Positions 1 to 8,194 of a stretch of DNA of 13,208 nucleotides are shown here, in pieces. Source of the stretch: Actinomycetes bacterium (GTDB lineage Bacteria; Actinomycetota; Thermoleophilia; RBG-16-64-13); assembly GCA_021815245.1 (NCBI GenBank), contig JAKAHF010000006.1:1-13208 (forward strand). Reading direction: 5' to 3'. The notes below the pieces were generated by a model. The model saw only the letters and a list, made by a program, of their open reading frames with translations, made no database searches and was not told where the DNA came from. Each line of letters starts with the position of its first letter. Positions within the stretch are counted from its first letter, which is position 1. The position numbers and the translations under genes are program-made.

Positions 1-766
1 GCACCACTCCCGGTGGTGAGATCGGGGGGTCTGCCCCGTAGATCTCTAGGCCCCCGTCCTCGGGTGAGGGGTGCGACGAGTTTGTCGAGTTGGTTGTCTC
101 GGGGGCTGCAAGCTCCGCCCTATACTTCCAGATGACCCTGCATTGAGCGGCGTTCCACCAGCCTGCGTGTATCTCCAGTGTCTCTCCTGCCCGGGGCTCC
201 GGCGCTGTGAGGGTCCAAGACATGGAATCCACCCCATTGAACCCTTTCGACCAGGGAGAGTACGTAAATGGCTCGTTTGGCTTCAGGCTGGCGGAGGGGC
301 TGTAGTAGGTGAATATCTCCCCGGAGGGGAGATCCTTGACGGTACCGCCGTGTGAGAACTTGGCCGTGAGCTCGTAGGGTTTCCCTGGGGTGAGAACCCT
401 TTCCGGGGCCGAGAAGTCGCAGGCAAGAGTGATGTTCCAAGCTTCGTATTCGCGATCCTTCCAGCGGTCTTTCACTGAGAACCTGGTCTCGCTCACGCCG
501 TAGATGACGAACATGTCTTTGAAGCGCTCCTCGGGGAAGAACGTCGGGTCAGACCCGCCCCCGTGGTACTCGAGCGGCAGCTGTTCAGGATTGACGAGCG
601 TCTCTGAGAGTACCCACTGGCCCGGTTGGGCAGACGCCGGATGAGCGGGCAGCGCCACCAGGAGGAATAGTACGAGCAGAAGGCCCAGGACGGCGGACAG
701 GAGCGGGCTGCAGCAGAACCCGTGTCGACGCTGCCTGGACGAATCGAGCCGGTCGGGTCTCGCCAT
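1..766 (-). CDS. Exported protein of unknown function (3' end beyond window)
   Basis: An uninterrupted reading frame of 255 codons runs from an ATG at 764-766 to the left edge with no stop, so the gene continues outside the window. AGGAG sits 9 nt before the ATG. The N-terminus has basic residues (about 1-15), a hydrophobic stretch (about 21-40) and an AHPASA|QPG cleavage site near residue 46, a Sec-type signal peptide. The mature part begins QPGQWVLSETL and is rich in aromatic residues with alternating polar and hydrophobic positions, suggesting beta-sandwich structure. It has two cysteines, in TLACDFS and AAQCRV, which could form a disulfide. After about residue 225 a Thr/Ser/Asn/Pro linker (TTNSTNSSHPSPEDGG) precedes a second segment cut by the window edge. 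No named family is recognised. It is divergent from the transporter operon; a functional link is possible but not shown. Confidence 0.8.
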   Translation of the reverse strand, partial: MARPDRLDSSRQRRHGFCCSPLLSAVLGLLLVLFLLVALPAHPASAQPGQWVLSETLVNPEQLPLEYHGGGSDPTFFPEERFKDMFVIYGVSETRFSVKDRWKDREYEAWNITLACDFSAPERVLTPGKPYELTAKFSHGGTVKDLPSGEIFTYYSPSASLKPNEPFTYSPWSKGFNGVDSMSWTLTAPEPRAGETLEIHAGWWNAAQCRVIWKYRAELAAPETTNSTNSSHPSPEDGGLEIYGADPPISPPGVV

Positions 767-1115
767 CGCGGGTATCTCCTTGCTCGGGTCCGCCCAGGGT
801 ACTACTTCAGCGACATCGACGCCACGGCGAGAGACGCCGCGGAACCCACGCCTATTGTGCGGCGCAAGCGGTACGGCGGGGCCGAACCCCTTTCCGCTCA
901 GACCTCGTGCCGTGTGCCCTATGTCCGCAGCACCCCCTACATGCCTCCCGCTGTCCTGTCTGTACCCTTGCTGGGCGGCATCACCCAGTGGCGGGTGAGC
1001 ACCATGCGACGCGCGGTGCAGGCGCGAACCGGCCGTCCCGAGCATCGCGTGGCTTGTGGAGTAGAATCGATGCGAGGCTTGTCATCCGCTGCGATCCGAT
1101 TCAGGAGGGGGCAAG
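767..1115. other. Divergent intergenic region
   Basis: This 349-bp gap separates the exported-protein gene (minus) from the binding-protein gene (plus) and should hold both promoters. No convincing TTGACA/TATAAT pair was found on either strand. A lone -10-like TAGAAT is at 1062-1067, without a matching -35. AGGAGG at 1103-1108 is the ribosome binding site of the gene starting at 1116. Open frames crossing the gap continue into real genes in the wrong frame and look non-coding. A short inverted repeat lies at 981-998. Confidence 0.6.
981..998. repeat. Short inverted repeat TCACCC-N6-GGGTGA
   Basis: TCACCC (981-986) and GGGTGA (993-998) are perfect 6-bp inverted arms around AGTGGC. The site lies 118 bp upstream of the binding-protein gene, where an operator could sit. 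In GC-rich DNA an arm of this length can arise by chance, so a regulatory role is only a guess. Confidence 0.2.
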
Positions 1116-2786
1116 ATGCACTCGAATCCATCGAAGGCAGGCAGCGCGAATACGACCCGAGGGCTACGTGGCCCGCGCCACACTCTCGCACAGTCACGAT
1201 CACGACAGCTCCCCGTGCCGGTCCTGTGCTGCGCGTTGGCCCTGTTCGCCGCGCTCCTCGTCGTGGGATGCGGCTCGGGCGGCCAGAGCACGACCACATC
1301 GACCACCCTTGCTGGAACCACCACCACGGCGGGCGCGCAGACAGGGGGCATCCTCCGTGTGGCCGCCGAACCTGCCGCCAACCGCGACCCCGCGTTCGCG
1401 AGCGCCCGGTCGGACATCCTCATCAACCAGCAGGTGTACGACTGGTTGGTGGAAGTCGGGCAGAACAACCAGTTGCTCCCCGGGCTTGCCACGGAATGGG
1501 GATCACCCGACGGCAAGGTGTGGACGTTCACTCTTCGCTCGGGCGTCACGTTCTCCAACGGCTCGGCATTCACGGCCGACGACGTGGTGTACACCTTCGA
1601 CAGGCTCCGCAACCCCGACGTCGGTTCGCCTTTGGTGGGGCTCTATGCCAACGTGGCGACCATCAAGGCGCTCGATCCGACGCATGTCGAGTTCGACCTC
1701 AAAGATCCCAACCCTGAGTTCCCGAGCGACGTGGCCGACTATCACGCTGCCGTGCTCTCCAAGGCGGTTGCCGATCCCGCGACGGAATGGGTGGGGACGG
1801 GCGCCTTCAGCATCGAGTCGTACGCGGCGGAGGACAGGGCCATTCTCAAGAAGAACCCGAACTACTGGATGAACGATGGTCAGGGCATGCAACTGCCCCT
1901 GCTGGACGAGATCCAGTTCGTCTTCTCGCCCGACATCGCGGGCCAGGTGGAGGCATTGCGCGGAGACCAGGTGCAGTTCGTGGCCGGGTTGACCTCGGAG
2001 TTGGTCGACGCTATCAAGTCGGACTCCAACCTGAAGGCTATCACAGGGCCCTCGAGCGCCTTCCACTATGTCATCCACATGCGCTCCGACGTGGGGCATC
2101 CGGCCGCCGACCCGCTCGTGCGCAAGGCGCTGCAGCTGGGCACCGACCACCAGGGCCTCATCGATCAGGTGCGGCCCGGGCTGGCCGTGGTGGGCAATGG
2201 AACGCCCGTCGGCCCGGCGTATGGGGACTACTACCTCGACCAGGCCCCCACCTACGACCCGGCTCAGGCTAAGAAGTTGCTCGCCGACGCCGGACTCAGT
2301 GGCGGTCTGACCATCACCCTGTACGCCCAGCAGGCTCTGGAAGTGCCGGCCATCGCCACGGTCTGGAAGGAGCAGATGAAGGCGATCGGGGTGACGGTGA
2401 ACATCCAAACGCTGCCTCCGGACGTCTACTACGGTGAGGGCGACACAAGCTGGCTCAAGGCCGACTTCGGCATCACCGAGTGGGGCGCCCGAGCCACTCC
2501 CAACACCTACTTCAACGCAGCCTACGTCACGGGTGCCGCCTACAACGAGTCCCACTGGAGTGACCCCGAGTTCGACGCCCTCACCAAGCAGATCAACAGC
2601 GAACTCGACAGAGCCAAGCGCGTCGCTCTCTACAAGCAGGCGCAGCAGATCTTGATAGAGCGCGGGCCGGTCATCGTACCGTTCTTCGAGACGGCCGCGG
2701 CCGGTGTGAGCGCGGCCGTACAAGGCATCGAGCTCGCGCCCGACTGGTCGCGCACGCTGTTCCGCACCGCCTATTTCGTGAGGTGA
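1116..2786 (+). CDS. ABC transporter substrate-binding lipoprotein (SBP_bac_5 family)
   Basis: This 556-aa extracytoplasmic binding protein belongs to the dipeptide/oligopeptide/nickel/opine class and would deliver ligand to the permeases encoded next to it. The N-terminus is basic, then hydrophobic at about 33-50, ending in the lipobox LVVGC with the lipidated Cys at residue 52. A Thr/Ser-rich tether follows (about 58-73). The mature domain shows family hallmarks: GGILRVA at its start, LLPGLATEW, WTFTLRSGVTFSNG and TADDVVYTFDR in the first lobe, then WVGTGAFSI, and near the C-terminus NESHWSDPEFDAL and a long helix ending QILIERGPVIVPFFE. The start is supported by AGGAGG at 1103-1108, 7 nt before the ATG. 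The stop overlaps the GTG of the next gene by 4 nt. The ligand cannot be read from sequence; peptide, opine or metal-chelate are all possible. Confidence 0.95.
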   Translation: MHSNPSKAGSANTTRGLRGPRHTLAQSRSRQLPVPVLCCALALFAALLVVGCGSGGQSTTTSTTLAGTTTTAGAQTGGILRVAAEPAANRDPAFASARSDILINQQVYDWLVEVGQNNQLLPGLATEWGSPDGKVWTFTLRSGVTFSNGSAFTADDVVYTFDRLRNPDVGSPLVGLYANVATIKALDPTHVEFDLKDPNPEFPSDVADYHAAVLSKAVADPATEWVGTGAFSIESYAAEDRAILKKNPNYWMNDGQGMQLPLLDEIQFVFSPDIAGQVEALRGDQVQFVAGLTSELVDAIKSDSNLKAITGPSSAFHYVIHMRSDVGHPAADPLVRKALQLGTDHQGLIDQVRPGLAVVGNGTPVGPAYGDYYLDQAPTYDPAQAKKLLADAGLSGGLTITLYAQQALEVPAIATVWKEQMKAIGVTVNIQTLPPDVYYGEGDTSWLKADFGITEWGARATPNTYFNAAYVTGAAYNESHWSDPEFDALTKQINSELDRAKRVALYKQAQQILIERGPVIVPFFETAAAGVSAAVQGIELAPDWSRTLFRTAYFVR

Positions 2787-3670
2787 CCGGCAAGCTCCCA
2801 GCAGACGCCGACCCTCCCGCCGGCCGCCGGGGGGCCGGCGTCTATTGGCGCCGCCTTCGCCGGCAGCCCGCTGCGTTGACCGGCACGGTGATCTTCGTCG
2901 TCTTCTTGCTGATCGCCCTTTTCGGCCCGCTCATCGCCCCCTATGACTTCGCCGCCCAGAACGCCAGCCTGAGGCTCGAGGGCCCCAGCCTCGCCCACTG
3001 GATGGGCACCGACAACTTCGGACGCGACATCCTGAGCCGTGTGTTGGTGGGAGCCCGTGACGTCTTCTACCTGGGAGGACTGGGGACGCTTCTCGCGGCC
3101 GTGATCGGCACCTCTCTGGGACTGCTGGCCGGGTACGTGGGGCGCCTATGGGACGACGCCATCATGCGGGTGCTGGACGTGCTCCTCGCTTTTCCGGCGC
3201 TCCTGCTGGCCATGGTGCTTCTGGCCACCGTCGGCCCCTCCGATCTCAACCTCATTCTCGTGATCGCCGTGCTCTACATCCCTATGTTCGCCCGCATTGC
3301 CCGGAGCATGGTCCTCGACCTGCGTACCCGCGAATTCGTGGAGGCCGCCCGCCTGCGTGGAGAGAAACGGAGCTACATCCTGTTTCGAGAGATGCTGCCG
3401 AACGCGCTGCCGCCGCTGCTGGTGGAGGCGTCCATCCGCTTCGCCTACTCCATATTCCTCGTAGCCTCGCTGGGCTTCCTGGGATTGGGAGTGCCCCCGC
3501 CCAACCCCGATTGGGGCCGCCAAGTGAACGAGGCGCGGACCTTCTTCGATGCCGCCCCCTGGATGTTGCTCTTCCCGGCCGGCGCGATCTCGCTGCTGGT
3601 GATCGCGACCAGCCTCATGGCCGACGGCCTGCGGCGTGTGTTCGGCCCACCCGAAGCGCGGAAGGCCTGA
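2783..3670 (+). CDS. ABC transporter permease, DppC/OppC type
   Basis: A 295-aa inner-membrane permease of the BPD_transp_1 family, DppC branch, forming half of the translocation pore with the DppB-type protein encoded at 5930-6874. The N-terminal cytoplasmic stretch (YWRRLRRQPAALTG, about 21-34) and the first TM helix (35-52) match the DppC-specific N-terminal domain. The segment HWMGTDNFGRDILSR (about 72-86) is typical of the family. The EAA loop that contacts the ATPase starts at about 187 (EAARLRG, with LPNALPPLL further on). The GTG start at 2783 overlaps the upstream TGA as GTGA. No strong ribosome binding site is seen, so translation is probably coupled to the binding-protein gene. Length is normal for the family. 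Confidence 0.95.
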   Translation: MTGKLPADADPPAGRRGAGVYWRRLRRQPAALTGTVIFVVFLLIALFGPLIAPYDFAAQNASLRLEGPSLAHWMGTDNFGRDILSRVLVGARDVFYLGGLGTLLAAVIGTSLGLLAGYVGRLWDDAIMRVLDVLLAFPALLLAMVLLATVGPSDLNLILVIAVLYIPMFARIARSMVLDLRTREFVEAARLRGEKRSYILFREMLPNALPPLLVEASIRFAYSIFLVASLGFLGLGVPPPNPDWGRQVNEARTFFDAAPWMLLFPAGAISLLVIATSLMADGLRRVFGPPEARKA

Positions 3671-3674
3671 TGAG

Positions 3675-5927
3675 ATGACCGCGGAAACCGGTCATATGCC
3701 GGCGCCGCGCCCCGCGGAGACGGGGAACTCGACGAGCGCGCCCGGCGCCGCGGGGGAGCCGACGCTCGGCACCGAGCTCCTGTCGGTCGCCTACCTCACG
3801 GAGCAGGGGCCCCTGTGGGCCGTACGTGACGTGAGCCTGAAGGTGCACGCCGGGCAGACTGTCGGCCTTGTGGGCGAATCGGGATCTGGTAAGACCACGC
3901 TGGCGCTTGGCGCCATCGGCTATCTGCCGGCGAACGGACGGGTCGAGAGTGGCGTGTCGCGGTTTGCTGGTGTGGACCTGGCCGGCCGCACCACCCAACA
4001 GCTGCGTCACATATGGGGCTCCAAGATCGGAATGGTGAGCCAGAACCCTCAAGCCGCCCTCAATCCGACCCTCACCATCGGCCGGCAACTGGACGAGATG
4101 GGCCGACGCCACTTGGACCTCGGCCGTCGGCAAGCCCGCGCCGCGTCGCTCGCCATGCTCGAACGGGTGGCCATGCCCGATTCACGGGCGGTGGTGTCAA
4201 GCTACCCCCACCAACTATCGGGCGGCATGCTTCAGCGTTGCGCGATCGCCATGGCGCTGCTGACCCACCCCGACCTCCTCATCCTCGACGAGCCGACGAC
4301 GGGTCTCGACGTCACTACCCAGGCCACCATCCTCGATCTGCTAGAAGACCTGAAAGCGGAATTCCGCACCGCCATCCTCTACATCACTCACAATCTCGGG
4401 GTCGTAGCTCGCATCTGCGACCGCATCGCGGTCATGTACGCCGGCGAGGTCTTCGAGGAAGCTTCGGCGGAGGATCTCTTCGCCCGACCGCTCCATCCCT
4501 ACACCGCCAACCTTCTGCACTGCGTGCCGCGGCTGGGGACCACGCCGGACCGCGACCGGCTCGCAACCATCCCAGGGTCGTTGCCCCGGTTGGACGAGCT
4601 GCCTTCGGGGTGCGTCTTCGCTCCCCGCTGCCCCCTTGCGACGGACGAATGCAGGGTCGCGCGCCCACCTCTGGTGCAGGCGGACGCCGATCGCAGGACG
4701 GCGTGTCTGCGCTGGCCGGTTTTGCGATCGACCGAGGGCCGCCAGGCCGCGCTTCAGCTTGACCTGGGGGCCGGAAGCTCCGGCCGCGCTAGAGATGCCA
4801 ACCGTTCGACGGGCATGGCGCTGCCGGACACGTCGGCGGCCGCGTCCACCGCGCTGCTCTCCGTCGACGACGTAGCCAAGGACTTCGGGCGACGTCGGGG
4901 CCGGGCTATCGTCAGAGCCGTCGATGGCGCCACTCTCACCCTGAGCCCGACGCAGACGTTCGGTCTCGTGGGCGAGAGCGGCAGCGGCAAGACCACCCTC
5001 GCTCGGGTCGTGGCGGGGTTGACCGGCCCAACGCGAGGGCGTGTCTCTCTAGATGGAGCGCCGCTCGCTGCGAACGTGGGCAGTCGGGACCCCTCGGTGC
5101 TTCGCCGGCTCCAGATGGTGTTTCAGAACCCTGAGACGTCCCTAAACCCGAGGCGTACGGTGGGTCAGGCGCTCTCGCGGCCCCTGATGCTCCTCGGCGG
5201 TGTCGAGCGGCGGCAGGCCCGGCAGAGAGCAGGCGAACTGCTCGAGGCGGTCCACTTGCCGGCCTCGTACCTCGACCGCTACCCAGGGGAGTTGAGTGGC
5301 GGCGAGAAGCAGAGGGTCGCGATCGCTCGGGCCTTCGCGGCAGGGCCCGGCCTTGTGATCTGCGACGAGCCCATCTCTTCTCTCGATGTCTCGGTGCAGG
5401 GGGCCCTTCTGAACCTCTTCGCCGACCTGCAGGACGAAGCCGGGACCTCGTATGTGTTCATCTCCCACGACCTGGCTGCCGTGCAGCACCTTTCTCATCT
5501 CATCGGCGTGATGTATCTCGGCACCCTGATGGAGCAGGGAGAGGCCGCGCGGGTGCTTGCGCCGCCCTATCATCCGTACACTGAGGCCCTGCTTTCGGCA
5601 GTGCCCATAGCCGATCCCACGGTCCGCCACACCCCGGTGAGATTGCGCGGCAACCCTCCCACCAACACGGAGATCCCGCCGGGGTGCCGCTTTCAGACCC
5701 GTTGCCCCCGGTATCTCGGCGATCTCTGCCGCGACCAAGCGCCCCCTTGGCGGTTGTCCGACGGGAGGGTCATCGCCCGGGACGCTGCGGCCGACTCGGT
5801 CGCCGCCGTGGCCCAGCACGCCGTTTGCTGCCATATCCCCCTGCAGGAGCTCGCCGCGTTGCAGGCAGCCGCCGCGCCGGAGCCCGCCGCGCAACTGGGG
5901 CCGACGGCCCCGCAGGGAGCGGATTAG
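3675..5927 (+). CDS. Fused double ABC ATPase of peptide-type transporter (DppD-DppF fusion)
   Basis: A 750-aa cytoplasmic protein carrying both nucleotide-binding domains that usually come from two genes (DppD/OppD and DppF/OppF), as in YejF or GsiA. Domain 1: Walker A GESGSGKT at about 67-74, signature LSGGMLQR at about 181, Walker B LLILDEP with Asp205-Glu206, H-loop His239, then an oligopeptide-type C-terminal extension with a Cys motif (SGCVFAPRCP, then EC). Domain 2: Walker A at about 433, signature LSGGEKQR at about 540, Walker B Asp564-Glu565, H-loop His598, and a second Cys extension (GCRFQTRCP). All catalytic residues are present in both halves, so both sites look competent. The ATG at 3675 is preferred: GGAAGG lies 9 nt upstream and the gene then begins 4 nt after the previous stop. 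An in-frame ATG at 3636 would overlap the permease gene by 35 nt. Confidence 0.93.
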   Translation: MTAETGHMPAPRPAETGNSTSAPGAAGEPTLGTELLSVAYLTEQGPLWAVRDVSLKVHAGQTVGLVGESGSGKTTLALGAIGYLPANGRVESGVSRFAGVDLAGRTTQQLRHIWGSKIGMVSQNPQAALNPTLTIGRQLDEMGRRHLDLGRRQARAASLAMLERVAMPDSRAVVSSYPHQLSGGMLQRCAIAMALLTHPDLLILDEPTTGLDVTTQATILDLLEDLKAEFRTAILYITHNLGVVARICDRIAVMYAGEVFEEASAEDLFARPLHPYTANLLHCVPRLGTTPDRDRLATIPGSLPRLDELPSGCVFAPRCPLATDECRVARPPLVQADADRRTACLRWPVLRSTEGRQAALQLDLGAGSSGRARDANRSTGMALPDTSAAASTALLSVDDVAKDFGRRRGRAIVRAVDGATLTLSPTQTFGLVGESGSGKTTLARVVAGLTGPTRGRVSLDGAPLAANVGSRDPSVLRRLQMVFQNPETSLNPRRTVGQALSRPLMLLGGVERRQARQRAGELLEAVHLPASYLDRYPGELSGGEKQRVAIARAFAAGPGLVICDEPISSLDVSVQGALLNLFADLQDEAGTSYVFISHDLAAVQHLSHLIGVMYLGTLMEQGEAARVLAPPYHPYTEALLSAVPIADPTVRHTPVRLRGNPPTNTEIPPGCRFQTRCPRYLGDLCRDQAPPWRLSDGRVIARDAAADSVAAVAQHAVCCHIPLQELAALQAAAAPEPAAQLGPTAPQGAD

Positions 5928-5929
5928 AC

Positions 5930-6874
5930 ATGTCCGGCTTCATCGTCCGCCGGCTGGCGTTCGTCGTCTTGACCGTGCTCCTCTCGAGCATCCTGGTCTT
6001 CGGCGCCACCCACGTGCTGCCCGGCGACGTGGCCACCATGATCCTCGGCCGCGAAGCGTCCGACCAGGCTAAGGAGGCGTTACGCAAAGAACTGGGCCTC
6101 GACCGGTCCCTGGTAGTGCAGTACGGCAGTTGGCTTGGCGACATGGCGCGCGGCGACTGGGGAACGTCGCTCAGTACCGGCGAAGACGTGCGCGGCGTCA
6201 CTCTGGAGCGATTGCGCAACTCCGCCATGCTGGCCCTGGTGGCCTTCCTCATGTACGTGCCCCTGGGCATCTTCCTGGGGGTCATCGCGGCTTGGCGGCG
6301 CAACTCGTATTTGGACCAGATCATCTCCGCGGGCTCCCTCGCCTTTGTAGGGCTGCCCGAGTTTGTCACGGCGGTCCTGCTGATCGCGTTGTTCTCTCGC
6401 GTGCTGCATTGGTTGCCATCGTCGTCGGCCATCGCTCCCGGCACCGGGTTCTTCGCCGCGTTTCGCAGCCTCATCCTGCCGGGGCTCACCGTCTCGCTCA
6501 CCAGCCTTGCGTACGTTGTGCGGATGACCCGGGCCGGTACCGCCGACGTTCTCCAGACCGACTACGTGCGCACGGCGCGGCTGAAGGGCCTCTCGGCCGG
6601 CAACGTTCTTTTCAGGCACGTGCTCCGCAACTCCCTGCTGCCCACGGTCACGGTGATCGCGGCAGGCGTGGGCTGGTTGGTGGGAGGACTGATCGTGACC
6701 GAGTCGGTGTTCGGGTATCCCGGTCTGGGGCGGCTGGTGCTTTTCGCCGTTCAGCGGCGCGATCTGCCCCTCATCCAGGCCACGACGATGATCATCGTCG
6801 CGATCTTCGCGGTCGCCAATCTGGCGGCCGACATCATCTACGGCCTGCTCAACCCGCGAATCCGATACAGGTAA
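5930..6874 (+). CDS. ABC transporter permease, DppB/OppB type
   Basis: A 314-aa inner-membrane permease of the DppB branch, partner of the DppC-type permease. The start MSGFIVRRLAF followed by a first TM helix and THVLPGDVA is the characteristic DppB N-terminus, which fixes the ATG at 5930 although the frame is open much further upstream. GGGAG at 5915-5919 lies 10 nt before it, and the ATG is 2 nt after the ATPase stop. The EAA-type loop is RTARLKGLSAGN from about 214, with FRHVLRNSLLP after it. The C-terminus ends LLNPRIRYR, as usual for the family. The order binding protein, DppC, ATPase, DppB is unusual; most such operons place DppB directly after the binding protein. Confidence 0.95.
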   Translation: MSGFIVRRLAFVVLTVLLSSILVFGATHVLPGDVATMILGREASDQAKEALRKELGLDRSLVVQYGSWLGDMARGDWGTSLSTGEDVRGVTLERLRNSAMLALVAFLMYVPLGIFLGVIAAWRRNSYLDQIISAGSLAFVGLPEFVTAVLLIALFSRVLHWLPSSSAIAPGTGFFAAFRSLILPGLTVSLTSLAYVVRMTRAGTADVLQTDYVRTARLKGLSAGNVLFRHVLRNSLLPTVTVIAAGVGWLVGGLIVTESVFGYPGLGRLVLFAVQRRDLPLIQATTMIIVAIFAVANLAADIIYGLLNPRIRYR

Positions 6875-6877
6875 GAC

Positions 6878-8173
6878 ATGGACAATACCGGGGCAGCCAA
6901 CATCACTAGGATCAAACGCACCTACTATTCGCTCAACTCACTTTTCACGCTCTCGGCCTCCATAATCTGGGGCGTCAACACCCTCTTCCTGCTCGACGCA
7001 GGCTTGAACATCTTCATGGTCATGCTGGTCAACGCCACTTTCAGCGCGGGCCAGATCGTGTTCGAAGTGCCGACCGGCGTCATCGCCGACACCATCGGCC
7101 GGCGGGCGTCGTTCCTCATCGGGATCGCGTCTTTGGCGGTAGCTACCTTGGGATATGTCGGCTCGTCGGTCTTCCATTGGGGGCTGACCGGCTTCATTCT
7201 CGCTTCGGTGATGCTCGGCTTCGGCTTCACCTGCCAGACCGGAGCGGTGGACGCGTGGCTGGTGGATGCGCTCGACTCGCTCGGGTTCTCGGGGAGCAAA
7301 GATCGAGTCTTCGCGCGGAGCGGCGTGTTCACGGGCGTCTCGATGCTCGTCGGGGTTCTGGCCGGAGGGTTGCTCGGACAACTCAGCCTGGCGATACCCT
7401 ATCTGGTACGCACGGGGCTGCTCGTCTTCGCGTTCGGGGTCACGTTCGCCTTCATGCACGAACTGGGCTTCACGCCACGGGTCTTCAAGTTCTCGCGCTT
7501 CGGCGAGGAGAGTCGCAAGATCTTCGGCGCGGGCATCACCTACGGATGGCGTCACCCGGTGGTGCGGCCCCTGCTCTTCACCTCACTGGTGAACGGACTC
7601 CTGCTCTGGTATCTGTTCTACGCGTCCCAGCCGTACGCTCTCGACATGCTCGGCCGAGGCAATCTGGTCTGGGTGGCAGGCATCATCACCGCGCTCTTCG
7701 CGCTGTCGGGAGTAGCGGGCAACTCGTTGGTGGGGCGGATCTCCCACACGAAGCTCGGCGCCAAACCCGCCATAGTGCTCGCATTGACCTCAGCCGGCAT
7801 GGCCGCCTGCGCGATAGGACTCGGGGTTCTCGGCCTGGTGACCGGCACCGGCAACGCCGCGGCTTTCGCCGTGCTGGTCGTGCTCTTGGTGGCATTCGGG
7901 CTGCTGTCGGGCATCCTGGGACCGATCCGTCAGGCCTATATCAACGATCACATCCCGTCGGCGCAACGCGCGACCGTCTTGTCGTTCGACTCTCTCTTCG
8001 GTGACGTCGGCGGTGTGGTCGGACAGGTGGGTCTTGGGTACCTGGCCCAGGCTGTCTCCAAAGCCGTCGCTTACACGGTCGGCGGTGCCGTGTATCTCGC
8101 GGCCGCGCCCCTCTACCGTCTGGCCCACCGGCCCCCGGACAAACCCGCGGTCGACCCACAGGCCGCCGAATAG
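6878..8173 (+). CDS. MFS transporter, last gene of the ABC importer operon
   Basis: A 431-aa major facilitator superfamily protein with about 12 hydrophobic segments. The loop between TM2 and TM3 carries motif A as GVIADTIGRR (residues 67-76), preceded by FEVPTG, a combination common in drug/metabolite:H+ antiporters of the DHA type. The ATG is 3 nt after the TAA of the permease gene, with only a weak GGT upstream, so it is almost surely on the same transcript and perhaps translationally coupled. An exporter added to an ABC importer recalls metallophore or antibiotic-peptide systems, where one transporter releases a compound and the other recovers it, but the substrate is unknown. It converges on the VOC gene with 21 bp between stops and no visible terminator. 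Confidence 0.93.
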   Translation: MDNTGAANITRIKRTYYSLNSLFTLSASIIWGVNTLFLLDAGLNIFMVMLVNATFSAGQIVFEVPTGVIADTIGRRASFLIGIASLAVATLGYVGSSVFHWGLTGFILASVMLGFGFTCQTGAVDAWLVDALDSLGFSGSKDRVFARSGVFTGVSMLVGVLAGGLLGQLSLAIPYLVRTGLLVFAFGVTFAFMHELGFTPRVFKFSRFGEESRKIFGAGITYGWRHPVVRPLLFTSLVNGLLLWYLFYASQPYALDMLGRGNLVWVAGIITALFALSGVAGNSLVGRISHTKLGAKPAIVLALTSAGMAACAIGLGVLGLVTGTGNAAAFAVLVVLLVAFGLLSGILGPIRQAYINDHIPSAQRATVLSFDSLFGDVGGVVGQVGLGYLAQAVSKAVAYTVGGAVYLAAAPLYRLAHRPPDKPAVDPQAAE

Positions 8174-8194
8174 CGACTCCCGGGGTCTGCCGGT

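Noticed and set aside
1062..1067. TAGAAT as promoter -10 of the importer operon
   Set aside because: No -35 match lies 16-18 bp upstream, so it is mentioned only in the intergenic entry and not called as a promoter.
722..1872. Two long plus-strand frames (722-1717 and 907-1872) covering the intergenic region and the start of the binding-protein gene
   Set aside because: They overlap the well-supported lipoprotein gene in the wrong frames, have Arg/Pro/His-rich composition and no recognisable domain.
1503..2723. A 406-codon open frame on the minus strand opposite the binding-protein gene
   Set aside because: It is an antisense shadow in GC-rich DNA. The plus-strand product has clear family motifs throughout, while this frame shows none and is His/Arg/Gly-biased.
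5684..5929. N-terminal extension of the DppB-type permease
   Set aside because: The extension overlaps the ATPase gene and is Arg/Pro-rich; the true start at 5930 has a ribosome binding site and the standard DppB N-terminus.
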